From NCBI RefSeq assembly GCF_000003815.2, contig NC_049982.1, forward strand, positions 28,582,329 to 28,646,328: DNA of 64,000 nt, written 5' to 3'. A model generated the notes under the pieces. It was not told the origin of the DNA. It searched no databases and saw only the letters and a program-made list of their open reading frames with translations. Origin of the DNA: Branchiostoma floridae (taxonomy: Eukaryota; Chordata; Leptocardii; Amphioxiformes; Branchiostomatidae). A program made the translations under genes and the position numbers. This document shows positions 10,881-23,300 of this stretch, piece after piece; the stretch's first letter is position 1, and each line of letters starts with the position of its first letter.

Positions 10881-11290
10881 TAAGACCATGTCGATTTGAT
10901 TATATGGATGACATCCACGCCCGCATCAATTTTTGGCTGTTTCCGAAAAAAAAAGTTTTCAACCATACTCTAAATCGTTCAAAGCAGCTTCAAGATAAGC
11001 TAACATATGCCGTGGATTACAAAAATAAATATAACAGTTAACTATCGAAAAACGTAAATTACTGTCATACAAGGTCAAAGAACATGTAAAAGAACAAAAA
11101 TGCAGAATGTATTGTTCGGTATCCCATATTCTGTACGTTCAGTCATTTGTTCAACCTTCCTGACAACTTAGATTTCATAATGTAGGCAACTCTTTTTGTC
11201 AAACTTTTTTTTTTCACTCGCACGCTCGCATCAGTTTTTGGATTCCCAGAGAATGTCAGTCATCCGTATAATCAAATCAATGTGGCCTAG
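10881..11290. mobile_element. GGCC-ATGACATCC family MITE
   Basis: The left end AAGACCATGTCGATTTGATT runs into ATATGGATGACATCC; the right end has GTCATCCGTATAATC, AAATCAATGTGGCCTAG. The interior holds the family's CTTAGATTTCATAATG and CGCACGCTCGCATCAG blocks. Confidence 0.7.
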
Positions 11291-11439
11291 GGTACCTTGT
11301 ATCGAAACTAAGATTGTTTAGCTCAGCTGGGGTTTATGCGCGTCGCACGTCAGTACATCGATACTGGTAAGCTAAGGTTTTATAAGACCTATAAAACAAC
11401 ACATACTATGGGAAAATACTTTTAGAATTAGATAATTTT

Positions 11440-11930
11440 GATTTACGCTCGGCAATCAGCAAAATTAGAATTAGTGCCCACCCTCTTAAAATTGGTAGAG
11501 GGCGTTACAAGAAGCTATCCGTGTGTGAAAGAACGTGCAAACAATGTACGTCAAACGTGGTGGAAGACGAAACACATTTTATGTCAAACTGCTCTTTCTA
11601 CGATCACAAAAGTCTGTGAAAAGAAAAGAGCTGTTTTAAGATCTAGAGGCCACCAAATAAATACCACCCAAACTTTCTAACATTCACTGACTAAAAGAAA
11701 ACAGTTCTCCTTCTGACATCACAAAACCTACATATAATAGAAAAGGTGGGGTCTCTCTTCTTCCACTGTCTTCCAAAAAAGAGTCGAACCCAATAACCCA
11801 AAATCTAGAGTTAACTTTTACTAGCTTTGGACTAGAGTAGACACTTGTGATATTGTTCTTACACTGTTTGAATCTCTTATGTTACCTGCAATAAGAATTT
11901 GCAATAAACTTTATTATTGTAACCGCAGGG
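11440..11930 (+). pseudogene. LINE 3' fragment with Cys-rich motif
   Basis: In one + frame near 11,525-11,610 the DNA reads CKQCTSNVVEDETHF followed by SNCSFYDH, the C-x2-C...H...C motif that follows the reverse transcriptase in many LINEs. Downstream the frame decays, and the stretch ends at about 11,925 in AATAAACTTTATTATTG, which looks like the LINE 3' terminus. No intact reverse transcriptase is present. Confidence 0.6.
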
Positions 11931-12022
11931 GGAAACGTGGCTAGAAAATGGCGCAAAAATTCGCAAAGTTGGTGCAATTTCTAAGCGCAATTAGTGCAGT
12001 TATTGAGATCTCAGCTTTACCA

Positions 12023-12047
12023 CGTGTGTGTGTGTGTGTGTGTGTGT
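12023..12047. repeat. GT dinucleotide microsatellite
   Basis: Uninterrupted GT run of about 12 units. Confidence 0.9.
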
Positions 12048-12708
12048 TTATATGTTTGTGTTACACTTGTCTGTATGTTTTGGCCGGCTCTACCCCTTTG
12101 GCTCCTCAGCCTAAGCCTTCACGGGTTTTGATCAAAGCTTCCAAACCTGCCCTCAATTCCAATAGGTCACCTGTAATATTTTGTGTACGCAGGTTTCTTA
12201 GTTCCCAGGAATATAGAGTTGTTGGAACTGAACATTCAGGAAACTGAATGAAACTATACCAGGGGCAAAGCAGGAAGACTGTACTATATTAGGGGCGGAT
12301 GTGCTGTAAAAATGTACAAATGATTTCTTCTGTTTTACCTTCTCTGAGAAGGTTGTATTTTTTGGTAACGTTTGTATGCCTGTTTCCATGCTGTTTCTCA
12401 ACATAACTCAAGAAGCTATCGTTGGATTGTCATCAGATTTGGTTTGAGGTTATGTCTTATCCTATTGAAGAAATCATGAGATTTTGGGGCACCTGGCAAT
12501 TTTCCCTGGTATTGCAGCAGAGCTTCTGGTTTTGATATCTAGTGTTCTGGACAAGCGGTTTTTGGGTGTTTGATAACTCTTGATAGCTTGGGAAGAGGTG
12601 CCATACGTTTGGGCCCTCTAGCAGTTTTCTCTGTACTTCTCTGTAACTACAGGGGTATTTCAGTTGCAAATTTCAACACAGGTCAGCGATGGCCATCTGG
12701 CAGAAAGG

Positions 12709-12870
12709 TAATCTCCAAGCAGATCCTACTGTAGCGTAAGATAGTATCAAAAGCTAGCGGAGGAGTGCAGCCGGCCTTGGAGTAGCCATATACACACTCC
12801 TAGACCGGCTTCATTCCTTTGCCAGCTTTTCATACTACCTTATGCTACCGTAGGATCTGCTTGGAGAGTA
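12709..12870. mobile_element. MITE with 9-bp target duplication GCAGAAAGG
   Basis: Termini TAATCTCCAAGCAGATCCTA and TAGGATCTGCTTGGAGAGTA are inverted copies, with arms continuing through GATAGTATCAAAAGCT. GCAGAAAGG lies immediately outside both ends (12,700-12,708 and 12,871-12,879). The terminus matches the family at 56,326-56,528; long arms plus a 9-bp duplication suggest a Mutator-like origin (inference). Confidence 0.88.
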
Positions 12871-12992
12871 GCAGAAAGGGGCTTAAGAAAACGTTCCCGC
12901 TTTCTCTTCAACACATCTACTTGGAAATCAGCAGAAATGGGGCTTTAGAAAACGTTCCCACTTTCTCTTCAACACATCTGCTTGAAGATTGC
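12871..12992. repeat. Tandem duplication, 2 x about 60 bp
   Basis: GCAGAAA(G/T)GGGGCTT...AGAAAACGTTCCC..CTTTCTCTTCAACACATCT occurs twice, starting at 12,871 and 12,931. The first copy starts with the target duplication of the adjacent MITE. Confidence 0.75.
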
Positions 12993-13959
12993 TAAGCACA
13001 GACACGAGCTTCTGTAGACTGGAGAGTAATTGACAAGACCAGAGCAAGACGCCATCCTTCAGCAGACGATATCCTCTCGGTTCTTCCAGACGCCCGTCCC
13101 AGATACTTCCTTCTGGCGTCTCCAGACTCTTCTATCTCCCTCTTGAGACGTCTTCTCACAAATGAGTCAAATTGGAGGGAATCGAAATTGGCACAGAGGA
13201 ACGGCCTGTCACTTGTAAAAGATTTTGCAGATAAAAGAGAACAGTTCTTGGGTGATTACCGGGGATGATTTGCGACCACTGTGAGCACCGGGGGTCCAGG
13301 GTTCTAATCCGCGAGCCTTTCTTGTTGACTGGGGATTTTCGGTCCTGTTGCAGTTGTGTGAGTCCCCATGGAGCACTTCGCGGTGGCCTTGGGAGATAAT
13401 CTTTGCTCAAATGGTGGCGCTATTGAGGACGTTAGCGGTGTTGCCTTCTTTGGGGGTAGTCTTTACCAGACTCCCGCCTGGCCGAATAGTAATAGGGACT
13501 TTGGCCAAGTTGGAATAATAGAAGTTTATTTGCAAGTTCATGCCCGAGAGCTAATTGCAAGTTAAGTTACAATGAACATTATTGTGAAAAGAGGCTACTC
13601 GAATACTAGTGTTGGCTATTTCTACGAGTACACTGGTTGGGTTTGACTTGGTTTTTTTGGAGGCAGAGGAAGAGGAAAAGCTCCACTTTTTTCTACAATT
13701 TGTGGGTTCTGCGATTTCAAGAGAAAAGTGCCGGCTTTCTGTTCGTCTGTGAATGTGGGGAAGTTGGGATATGTATTTTGCGGTTTCTCTAAACAAAGTG
13801 GATCTTTCAGTTTGGTTACATGAATACTTGGAAAAAAATGTGTTTCGTCCTCCACTGCTTTGGATGTACGGTATTTACAAATGCTTTCACACACTGGTAA
13901 TCTCTTATAAAGTCTAGTAGGAGTTAATTGGCCTAGGTGTGAACTGTCCCGTCAGTGGA

Positions 13960-14163
13960 TACCGTAAATGCATTTAAGTTCGTGGGGATTTAATTTCGCG
14001 GTAGCGGAAAAAGGAATTTTCGCGGTGGTTTTAAATTTTCGGTAGCACCATGCTCTGTAGTCTTTTACTGCCTTGGGAAAATGTGGTTTTAAGTTCGCGG
14101 TGAAGCGGCCACCGCGAAAACCGCAAACATTAAACCACCACGAAAGTTTCTGCGTTTACAGTA
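13960..14163. mobile_element. MITE of the TTTAAGTTCGCGG family
   Basis: The left end TACCGTAAATGCATTTAAGT continues into TTCGTGGGGATTTAATTTCGCGG; the right end is the inverted CACGAAAGTTTCTGCGTTTA then CAGTA. Related copies are at 23,254, 26,093, 26,793, 27,655, 31,940 and 38,844, the last six lying in FANK1 introns. Confidence 0.75.
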
Positions 14164-14406
14164 GCGGGATAGACGGCAAAAGACTTACTGAAATCCCATG
14201 GCAACTTTAATATTTGCCCCTATTTAGACAAATTCATCTTTTTTTCTTCAGCTGACACGTCTGCAGCTTCGAGACTACCTTTGGGGACCGTGGGAAGTTG
14301 GGTGGATAGCACGAAAGAGTGCTACCTTTTTTCCGCGTTTGCAAGTTATAAAGGGGGGGGGGGGGGATAAAAACTGCAATAGAACTGCTTGGTTCAGGGA
14401 TATCGA

Positions 14407-14649
14407 GTGCACTCTCACTGCACTTGCGTCAAGCTTGCTTCACTGCGGGGGTCGAAAGATGCTCAACGAATTTCAGAGATAAAGAACGAATTTTCTTACT
14501 TTTTGTGTATTTTGTCGTCTTCTAATTCTTCCTTTTACGCATTACGCAATATCTTGATGACAAAAAATCGGAGAAAATAAACAAAACAGTGACGCAGTGA
14601 TTGAACCCCGCAGTGACGCAAGCTTGACGCAAGTGCAGTGAGAGTGCAC
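14407..14649. mobile_element. Foldback MITE, 45-bp near-perfect TIRs
   Basis: The left arm starts GTGCACTCTCACTGCACTTG and continues CGTCAAGCTTG to ACTGCGGGG; the right arm is its near-exact inverse ending CAGTGAGAGTGCAC. No target duplication is apparent (ATCGA on the left, CTTAA on the right). Confidence 0.82.
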
Positions 14650-14652
14650 CTT

Positions 14653-14705
14653 AAGTAGAGTAGAGTAGAGTAGAGTGGAGTAGAGTAGAGTAGAGTAAAG
14701 TAGAC
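14653..14705. repeat. TAGAG pentanucleotide microsatellite
   Basis: About ten AGTAG/TAGAG units with one GGAG interruption, starting within 5 bases of the MITE end at 14,649. Confidence 0.9.
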
Positions 14706-15057
14706 TTAAGTCTGCAAGGCCAAGCAGACGTGTTAGCTGGATGGAAAAAAAAAAGAATTTAGATAAACAAGTTGCCATGGGATTCTTGTCAGTCTTTTGT
14801 AGTCTTTCCAACCAGTTCACCCCTAGGCTAATAATAAACTCCGACTAGGCTTTTATTCCTAACTTGGCCAAAGTCCCACTATCACTATTCGACCAAGTCT
14901 GGTAGAGACTCTTTGAGACTATCACGATGATCATGGTATGAACTTGAATACTTGACTGTATTTGGAAATTCAAGTCGCTTATAAGACAAAATCTATGATC
15001 AGTTAAATGCAACGATGTAGAATCTGTAGTTAAAATTGTCTTGCAAACGTATTTCGT

Positions 15058-15933
15058 AAGGCCATGTTGATTTGATTATATGGATGACATCCTCCGGGAA
15101 CTCCAAAACTGATGCGAGCGAGCGAATAAAAAAAAAGTTTGGCCAAAAAAAAAAGTTGCCTTCAGTATGAAATCAAAGTGGCCAGGAAGGTTGAACATAG
15201 GACTAAACACACATAGTACGGTATACCAACAGTTAGGTGTAGGGACCAGTACATCATACGGGTGCAAAACATTTCTTCTTCTTGGACCAATCCGAAAAAA
15301 ACAGACCTGAAAAAAAAACAGAGGAACAGGTTTCGCCAATTACAAAATGGACACACTATGTCGGCAGCCATTTGGGGTCTAACCGGGGGGGCAAGAAGTC
15401 AACAAGAGCGAAGTCAAGTAGAGTTTATAGTCAGTTGCACCAAGTTTCTACAGTCAAAGGTACAGAGACAGTTAGCCTTTATTATATGGGGATGGGATTT
15501 TGAAATGCAGTGGGAGTCCAATAATCCACCAAACAGATTCCTTTGTAGCAAAATTGACCAATTACCATTGTTTTGAGTATTGCCAGTTCTCAAGTTTCCA
15601 CAGACAATCAGGTCCAGGTTCATGTCCAGACCTGGAAAGGATCGTCTGGACCTGAATTTTCTGTACTGGTACCTCCCCCAACCAACAATAGATTTTTTTT
15701 CTTTCTGTCCTTTCACATCTTATTCTTTGACTTTAGATTCATTTTGGCATTCTATGGCATTAGTTATCTGTTTGCTGATACTTTTTTTTTTCAATCTATG
15801 GAATATTTGTGCTCATTTTACAGCTGCTTTGCACAATTTATTGTGTGGTCTAAAACTTTTTTTTTTTTTGGAAATGGCCGAAAATTGGTGCGAGCGCGGA
15901 TGTCATCCATATAATCAAATCAACGTGGCCTAA
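15058..15933. mobile_element. GGCC-ATGACATCC element, full-length sister of 6,859-7,735
   Basis: The left end AAGGCCATGTTGATTTGATT and the right end AATCAAATCAACGTGGCCTAA are near-perfect inverted repeats of about 35 bp. The body is nearly identical to 6,859-7,735, and CCTGGACATGAACCTGGACC-like text shows as an internal inverted repeat near 15,610-15,650. No transposase is encoded. Confidence 0.8.
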
Positions 15934-17016
15934 GTATTAAATGTGGTGGTGAAACTCCACACAGCATTGCCTGGGAACGTGAGACTCAGGGCGCCCCCTA
16001 TCAGTAGCAAACGGCATAGCAACAGAGTTGACTTGTGAAGTCCCTGAAAAACTTGGCTCCACTATGCTGGCAATGTACAATGCCCTTTACATGTATCATT
16101 TCACCACACTGATTAACTGTTTATATATATAGATAGGGACTAGAAAATTTCTCAACTTGACAACACTCCTCTTTGAGTCAATTTTTATCTGTGAGGAATG
16201 CAGTTTTGTGCAAGATCTACAAATGACATTTTATGAACTGTAACATTTCCATTAACTGTCCAAAGTGATCACTACAGTCTTATCGACGTAATTTTGATAA
16301 AGACAGCATTTACTATGCCTATGTTTTAGGTATGTTTTAAGACTGTATTTATCAACATCTATATAGTAAGTACGTAATATAAAAACTGAGTGAGATTCAC
16401 TCAGCCAGCGCGTCATTAGACGGTACTGTAGCGACCTCTATCGGTATTGAAAGACATCCCAGCCAGATATTGGTAGATGATTAGCACATGCATACATGAT
16501 AAAAGCATCGTCTGGCTAGCGATATACATACACCAGGCGTTTTCCTTCAACATAAAAGCAATTTTCTGTGTCATTCTTAACTTACAGTCGCCGAATGTCC
16601 TTATGCAAAAACCAGCACACCAAAACCTACGGGACAGCTCACCTGCTACCTTACATGTAACGTTACTGCATTACTATCTTATTCCGCTAGGAAGCGCCAT
16701 TTCACCGTCATGAATTTTGATAATGATACCTACTAGTATGTGTGATGTATGATGTATCTGTCGTTGTCGGTGACAAGCGCGCCGCGCAAGTCAAGTTTGG
16801 GGCTTCTTTGATGGAAGTTTTGCCGAAATATTGATGAAATCTAAGGCGAATTTGGGGTAAAAACGTGTTATTTACGTAACAGATGTCATTTTTAGCAATG
16901 TGGAAGAAAATAAATTCTAAAAAAATCAAAATTTTGCCTAGATACAAAACCAATTTTTCGCTTATTCCCTTGTGTAAATTCAATATAAACGTCATATAAA
17001 AGTCCTGATCATTGTG
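15934..17016. other. Upstream region without recognised features
   Basis: No exon, RNA gene or clear repeat was found between the element at 15,933 and the FANK1 promoter-proximal repeats. Base composition is ordinary. Confidence 0.5.
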
Positions 17017-17109
17017 TCACAATGGCGGCTTTTATTAAAATATCCACTCCTTATTTGTCACAATGGTACATACTGGTCTAAAACTTCCACCCCTATTTTA
17101 TCACAATGG
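17017..17109 (+). promoter_or_regulatory. Three phased TCACAATGG (SOX-like) sites upstream of FANK1
   Basis: TCACAATGG occurs at 17,017, 17,058 and 17,101, spaced 41 and 43 bp (about four helical turns), within a degenerate tandem unit that also repeats ATCCACTCCTTATTT / TTCCACCCCTATTTT. ACAATGG matches the SOX HMG-box consensus. AATGGCGGC at 17,021 is YY1-like, and the inverted CCAAT box CTGATTGGT lies at about 17,131. The coding start is 190-280 bp downstream. Promoter function is inference. Confidence 0.5.
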
Positions 17110-17299
17110 GATTTACCGAAATCCGGCGCTCTGATTGGTCGAGAGTTGGCGGCCATAATGAAGGGGAGTATTTTGCATACCTGGTGGTAGGAGACAGGTA
17201 AACAGTCAGGTGTGCCGGACTCTTAAGGGCTTTCTCTTAAGACCTACAGCGAAGACGGCCCGCAAGAGCCACAAGGAAAGTTCATAGACGTCGCCAACG

Positions 17300-17306
17300 A
17301 TGTCTG
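17300..17306 (+). CDS. FANK1: FANK1 exon 1 (7 coding bases)
   Basis: ATG TCT G followed by donor GTGAGTG. The ATG context is CCAACGATGT. It leaves phase 1, as exon 2 requires. It is the least certain exon because so little is coded. Confidence 0.7.
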
Positions 17307-20300
17307 GTGAGTGTGGTAGCCATGTTTTGTCGTTGTAGTCTTGGTGTACTGAATTTTGAGGTTTTGGTCGACGTTGTTGTTAGGGGGGAGGGGGGCGGTG
17401 TCGTCATTTAACAATGTACTTATTGATAAATGCGTGAGGGGGAAAATATGGTCCGTGGAAAGAAATAAACCATAAAAAGAGCAACTACAGCCAGTCTGTG
17501 CCCCCGAAACGTGGCCTCTGTTTCAAACGTTTGAACCGTTGCAGAAGGCACATTTTGTTTGGCTACATTCCAAAAATAATATTTTGTTGATAACTTAACC
17601 GTTACGTTATAAATTTTCTGGACAATAAGTCTAGATGCATAATGCAAAAGTTACCTAACTGGATAGATTTTGGTGAACGGTCTGATATGTTGATAACATC
17701 TGCTTGTAATATTGATCTGTTCTTGCTTTTATTTCTAGTGGCCATTTTTATTTCCAAGATTATGTAACGTTAAATTCAATAACGCCAGGTTTTTGAATGG
17801 TCATTCTTTTTCCTCTATATCATCTCTTGTGTGGGATTGAATGGTGAGTGACTAGAAAACTCAAAGCGGACACAAGATCACGAGATTATGGGTTCAATTC
17901 CTGGCATTTCTGTGTCTAAGACGTTGTGTCCTTCGGAAGGGCACCTAACAAGACAATCCTCATGCCACCCAAGGTAAGTTGTCAAAATGGGTACCTGACT
18001 TCATTTGGGGAGGTTAAAGCAGGTTTTTAGCCAGGCATGCGTCAACGCGTCATCTGGACGCACTTTTCTTAGAATAACAAGAAGTTTGATGCCCCTGGAC
18101 GCCCTTACACTGGGGAGAAAATCAAAAATGAAATTCTGATTGACCAGGGATGCTACCAGGTCATCTGTGGTCACAGTCTTCTACTGTGACCTCTGGAACA
18201 GTATTTTTGCCTCTTGGGATACCTAAGAATGCACTTTTTTTAAACTTTAAATCATCAAAAACACTGCACCATGGAAGGTGGATGCCCCCAGACCCCCCTA
18301 CAATAGTCACTTACCGTGACTCACCAACAAGTTTGGACTCCCTATTATAAAATCCTAGTTAAAGGCCTGGTTAAAGGCTGTGGAAGGAGAGGGATGAGCT
18401 CTACCTTCCAATACCGTACCCTAGCCACAGTGGATAACAACTCACTGTCCCTACAGCAAAAAAAAAAAAAAAAAAAAAACACCATGGGACTTCGAAATAT
18501 ACCATTACCCTTTAGGCTTTACCTATTCTAACATCACAAACTACATTATTGCTGCTCTGAGCTTTTGCTATTGTGGTTTGCACATTTAGTTTATGATATG
18601 GCGGATTCGGCATGGGATATTGCTTCTTTCTGTTCTACCCACTATTTGCCCCTCTTGTTGTTTCATTACAAAGGTACAATGGTATGATCGGCTTAATGAC
18701 GAACACTTACCTGAGGCTATTAGTATGAACTTCTGGAGTCTTGCATGTATTTAGGGATAAACAGCTGAACTAAAGTCATCTTTTGTTTCCCAACACCATG
18801 CAGACACCCATTGACATGTTTGCAAAACTTCCCAAATTTCTCAAACAGAATGACTCGTGATGTTTGTTGTGTGTTTGCGCAGCTCAGTACTAGTGTTGTG
18901 TGACTGTTGTCTGAGTCCTGAGATATATGAGGAAAAAAAAGAAAGAAAATAGCCCCTAGCAATATGAAATCAAAGAGTTGGGACTTTGGAAGTTGTAGCG
19001 ATAGGCTGTTTTATATAGCAAAATGTTTTCAGGCTTTTTTGAAAAAGAAATGAACTTCTCAAAAGTATCAAACTAATATGTAGACATCTTTTGTCTCTTC
19101 TTCTTCTTTAAGTGTTTAAGTGGCCACCATGATCTTGCTGATGTTTCTGCCACACTTAACAGAGGTGATGGTACAGAAGGTTGTCTGTTGTAGCTTGATG
19201 TAATGGTCTGTCTTGGGGGTCTTATAGTTATACACTTGGTCTTTGTCCGTTCAGCATTAAATGTAGATATACCACCCACTATTACTAGTAATGTTATGCA
19301 TCAGAACAGCTATTTAAAATTGGGTAGAACTTGGAAATGGTCAGATGATTCAGACAGCGTCATCTGTCTTTCGTCAGTTATTGGACCAGAAACTGAAGTT
19401 ACCAGGTTTGAATCCAAAGTTCTGAATTGATATGTTTATGAGGTGAAGCCAAATACTATATCTGAAACGTCTGACCGTTACCAAATTTCTCTTATTACAT
19501 GGATGTGTAAACTTCATCGATGCCTGGTATTGCATACCACTATCATTTCCTGTACTGATTACAATTTACAGTATGTAGTCTTACTACTAGAAAGCTCAAA
19601 CTGGTTTATTTACCCTTCCCATGCCAATAACCCCCTTGGACAGGTAATCGGTATTATAGCAAAGATATCTAATAACCCTACAGCATATATATAGTTGTGA
19701 CATATCTAGGGCAATCTGTGTCGAAACGCAAATATTAATACGTGACTCCAGGCTGTGTAAATTTGCTGCATATCATTAGGGTTAGCTGTCAGAGTCCTTA
19801 TCTAGTTCTTAGTCTCTGATTTTATTAAAGAATATAGGATATAGGAGAATTCTTTTTACAATTCTATTAAAGATTTCAGAAGAAAGAAAAAATATCTGCA
19901 GCTTAGCAAGGCTTGCCAATTTACTTATAGTGATATAAATGTCCTGTTAGATATTTTGTGTTTGTGGTTGGAGAGTACAACCTTGTCAATGTACGAAGGG
20001 TGGCAAGTTTGGTGGTCTTGTGTGTTTAGTCAATTGTTGTTATAATAACTGTGAGATCGCCTGGCACAATCGGTTGCGCATTGGACTTAGGTGCCGAGCT
20101 CGAGAGGTCCCGAGTTTGAATCCTGCTGTGTCGCCAATCTTGTGCCCTTGGGAATGCAAGTTACACGACTTTCCTTACTTCGCTCAGGTAAAAATGAGTA
20201 CCTAGCTTCGGCTAAGGACGTCCCCCGGATAGGACGTTAAATGGAGGTCCCGTGTTTGGGGAGAGTCACACCTCACACAAAGTAAAGAACCTCAAATGTC

Positions 20301-23300
20301 GAGATATTGAGTAGTTAATTGTATGCAGCGGTCAGCGTTTACTTTTCAGCTGTTCCAACTTTGCGGCTGCGAAAACAGCAATTACTACCAGTTCTTTGAG
20401 GTGACTTTGAAGCCTCAAAGTCATATAGACATATCAATCAATCATTGCAAATTGTTTAAAGGCACCCCTGTCTACCTGTGCAATTGCGCCTTTTTGCAAG
20501 GACGCATTGTAACGTTTTGTTTTGGTAATCCGTTAAATCTATAGTGTTTTTGCATGGCATGCTGAAATGGCAACAACAAGAGTTGAACCTGACAAGAATA
20601 TGGTTAAATTTAATGGTAGACGGTTCTTTGCCTACTCGTTTAAAGGTAGCCCTGTGTGTCTTTACCTTTTTGCAAGGATGTACTGTATTCTAATATTTGT
20701 TTTGTTTTTAGTAATCCGTTAAATCTACAGTGTTTTTGCATGGTACGCTGAAATGGCAACAATAGAGTTGAACCTGACAAGAATATGGTTAAACTTAAAG
20801 GGAGACGGTTCTTTGCCTAATCGTTTAAAGGTAGCCCTGTCTGTCTTTTCCTTTTTGCAAGGATGTACTGTATTCTAATATTTGTTTTGTTTTTAGTAAT
20901 CCGTTAAATCTACAGTGTTTTTGCATGGTACGCTGAAATGGCAACAAGAGTTGAACCTGACAAGAATATGGTTAAACTTGAAGGGAGACGGTTCTTTGCT
21001 TCTGTGGGTCGGAGTCTTTGAGGTACAGGCATGCAGAACAAAGTAAAAAGTTGGCACAATGTCTAGTACGTGCCGAGGGAGCCCTTAAGGGGGTACAGAA
21101 GGCCTTAAGTGTTTCGTATCTTTGTAAGGGACAAGGGTGCGTCTGTAAGTGTGTGGTTCCGCAAGACTCAGAAGACTAAGAAAAAGAACAGAATGAAAAC
21201 AAATTGAGGGCTAGTAGGAAAGTTTGTATCTGGCTAATATATTTTTGCTCCTTGAAACTATACTACCAAGCAAAATATGAAATCTAGCAATACGTGCATT
21301 TGGTATGTACTTAATCTAAAAATTTTGGTTCTGAAAAAAAATGGTTGTACAATTTGTACTTTTAATGCCTATTTTCTGAGCTTCAATGTGAAATTCAATA
21401 GCTAACTCTTATTATTTTTTTGACACTTGAAGAACAAGAAAGTGATACAAATATATAGAGTTCATAGTACATTTACTGCAGTCAGGGTGGTATGTACCAG
21501 AATGCTATATTTTCTCATATAAAAATAATATTATGGGCAATAAAACATGATATAACATCATCCATATGATAAAAAAAATCATATTTAAAATTCTTTCTTT
21601 CTTTCCAGCTGTCAATATTCAGTGCAATAATACATCTTTCTTGATTTATCAATGAAAAAAAAAAAAACAATATTAAAATTCAAAATGCCAATTGAGCCAG
21701 AAGGAAACCTTAAGATTTAAGGGCACATACATGTGTGTAGAACACCTTTTCGGTGCCCCACGTATAAACTACCACAGGTGTTTAGAGAAAAACTTGGATG
21801 TCGTGCATTTAACCATGTAACAGCTGGGTGTCGGAGGGCGACATTCCTCGCGGCTCGGTATCCAAGAAACGCTGGCGGAAAAATCCGCGCCGACGGCGAC
21901 TTCCCTAATGTGTTGATCCAAGCGTAAGATTGGTCTGTACATTACAAAGCCTTATTCTCTGACCTGAGACAACTTCCATCTGGCTTGGGCCACGTTGATT
22001 TGATTATATGGATGACATCCTCTGGGAACCTAAAAACTGATTCAAGCGTGATAATAAAAAAAAAAGTTTATATAATTTGCCAAACTCTGTGTGTTCTACA
22101 TGATGATATTATAGTCATTTATTTGTTCAACCTTCCTGACCACTTACTAAAGTAATTTTCATAATGAATTTTTCTGCACACTTGCGTCAGTTTTGGGGTT
22201 CCCAGAGGATGTCATCCATGTTACAATCAAATCAGCTTGGCCTAAAGGTATAATTCATGGGAAAATATTTTGTGATTAAAGCAACAGTTACTGTAGTCTC
22301 ACAGATTTCTTCTCGTCAGACCAAAAATACTTCTCTGTAGAACCTTAAGTTTGTGTTTTAATGTCACTGTCAGTCTGTAGCAGTGTTCTAGCCAGCCTGA
22401 ATTCTTTTGGTCTCATTGATGAGTTTCTTCTTCCCATAGACTTCTATGTTATAATTCGTGGTTTAAATGGGCGCGTTCATAATGAAGCTACGTGAAATTT
22501 CAGCAGATTTTTCATTCTATGTCGAGCACATTTACCCTAAATCGTGGGAAGAAATTGCCAATGTAAACTATACGTAGGAACTTTTTTTATAGCAATTACA
22601 AACTACAATTAGTCAATCCCCACAAAAGGCATTTTTTCGCTGCTATTGTACAACCGCACCACTCAGAACCCACGACTGTGTACCTCCGACCTAGCGCGCG
22701 GCTGCAAAACTTTACCTGCTAATTTCTTCAGTTACAAATAAGCTTTCACCAATCTAACTTTTGAGATCAGTTCCGCTGGCTAAAAGGGAATTTCTCACCG
22801 CTAAAAACATGCGTCCGTGCAGCCGTTCATTTTTGGCTCGGATCTCTTTTAGGGTCCCCACTCGCGGAGTAATACATCAATGAGACCTTTTCCGTCTTCT
22901 GGATTTTGAATGTAAATCCTGTCAAAGGTGCGACAATCAGCTAGGGTCTGGGGCATGCTCCATCGGGAAAATTTTGAAACCTTGACCCGTTGAAATATTT
23001 TTTTAATTTTGAGGGGTAAACTTTGCCGGTATTCAGCACAATACACGTACATGATGTAGATCACCATTATTTCCACTAACTAAAGTGAATTACCGGTTTG
23101 GTGATACTATTTGTTATATCCAATACATTACACCAAAGGTATCTTCTGACTGTATTTAGCAGTATTCAGTCCTACGTTAACAGGATTAGGACGCATTATG
23201 GAATTTCACATCTCGTTGCTTGCAATAACAAATTGTCAGTTCAGTCAAGAATGGGGTACTGTAAACTTTGAAATTTTTGTTGTTGTTGATATTCGTGGTT

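Noticed and set aside
13156-13410. Minus-strand frame with KGSRIRTLDPRC
   Set aside because: This peptide is typical of tRNA-like SINE heads read as protein; a SINE fragment is possible but its limits could not be set, so it was not listed.
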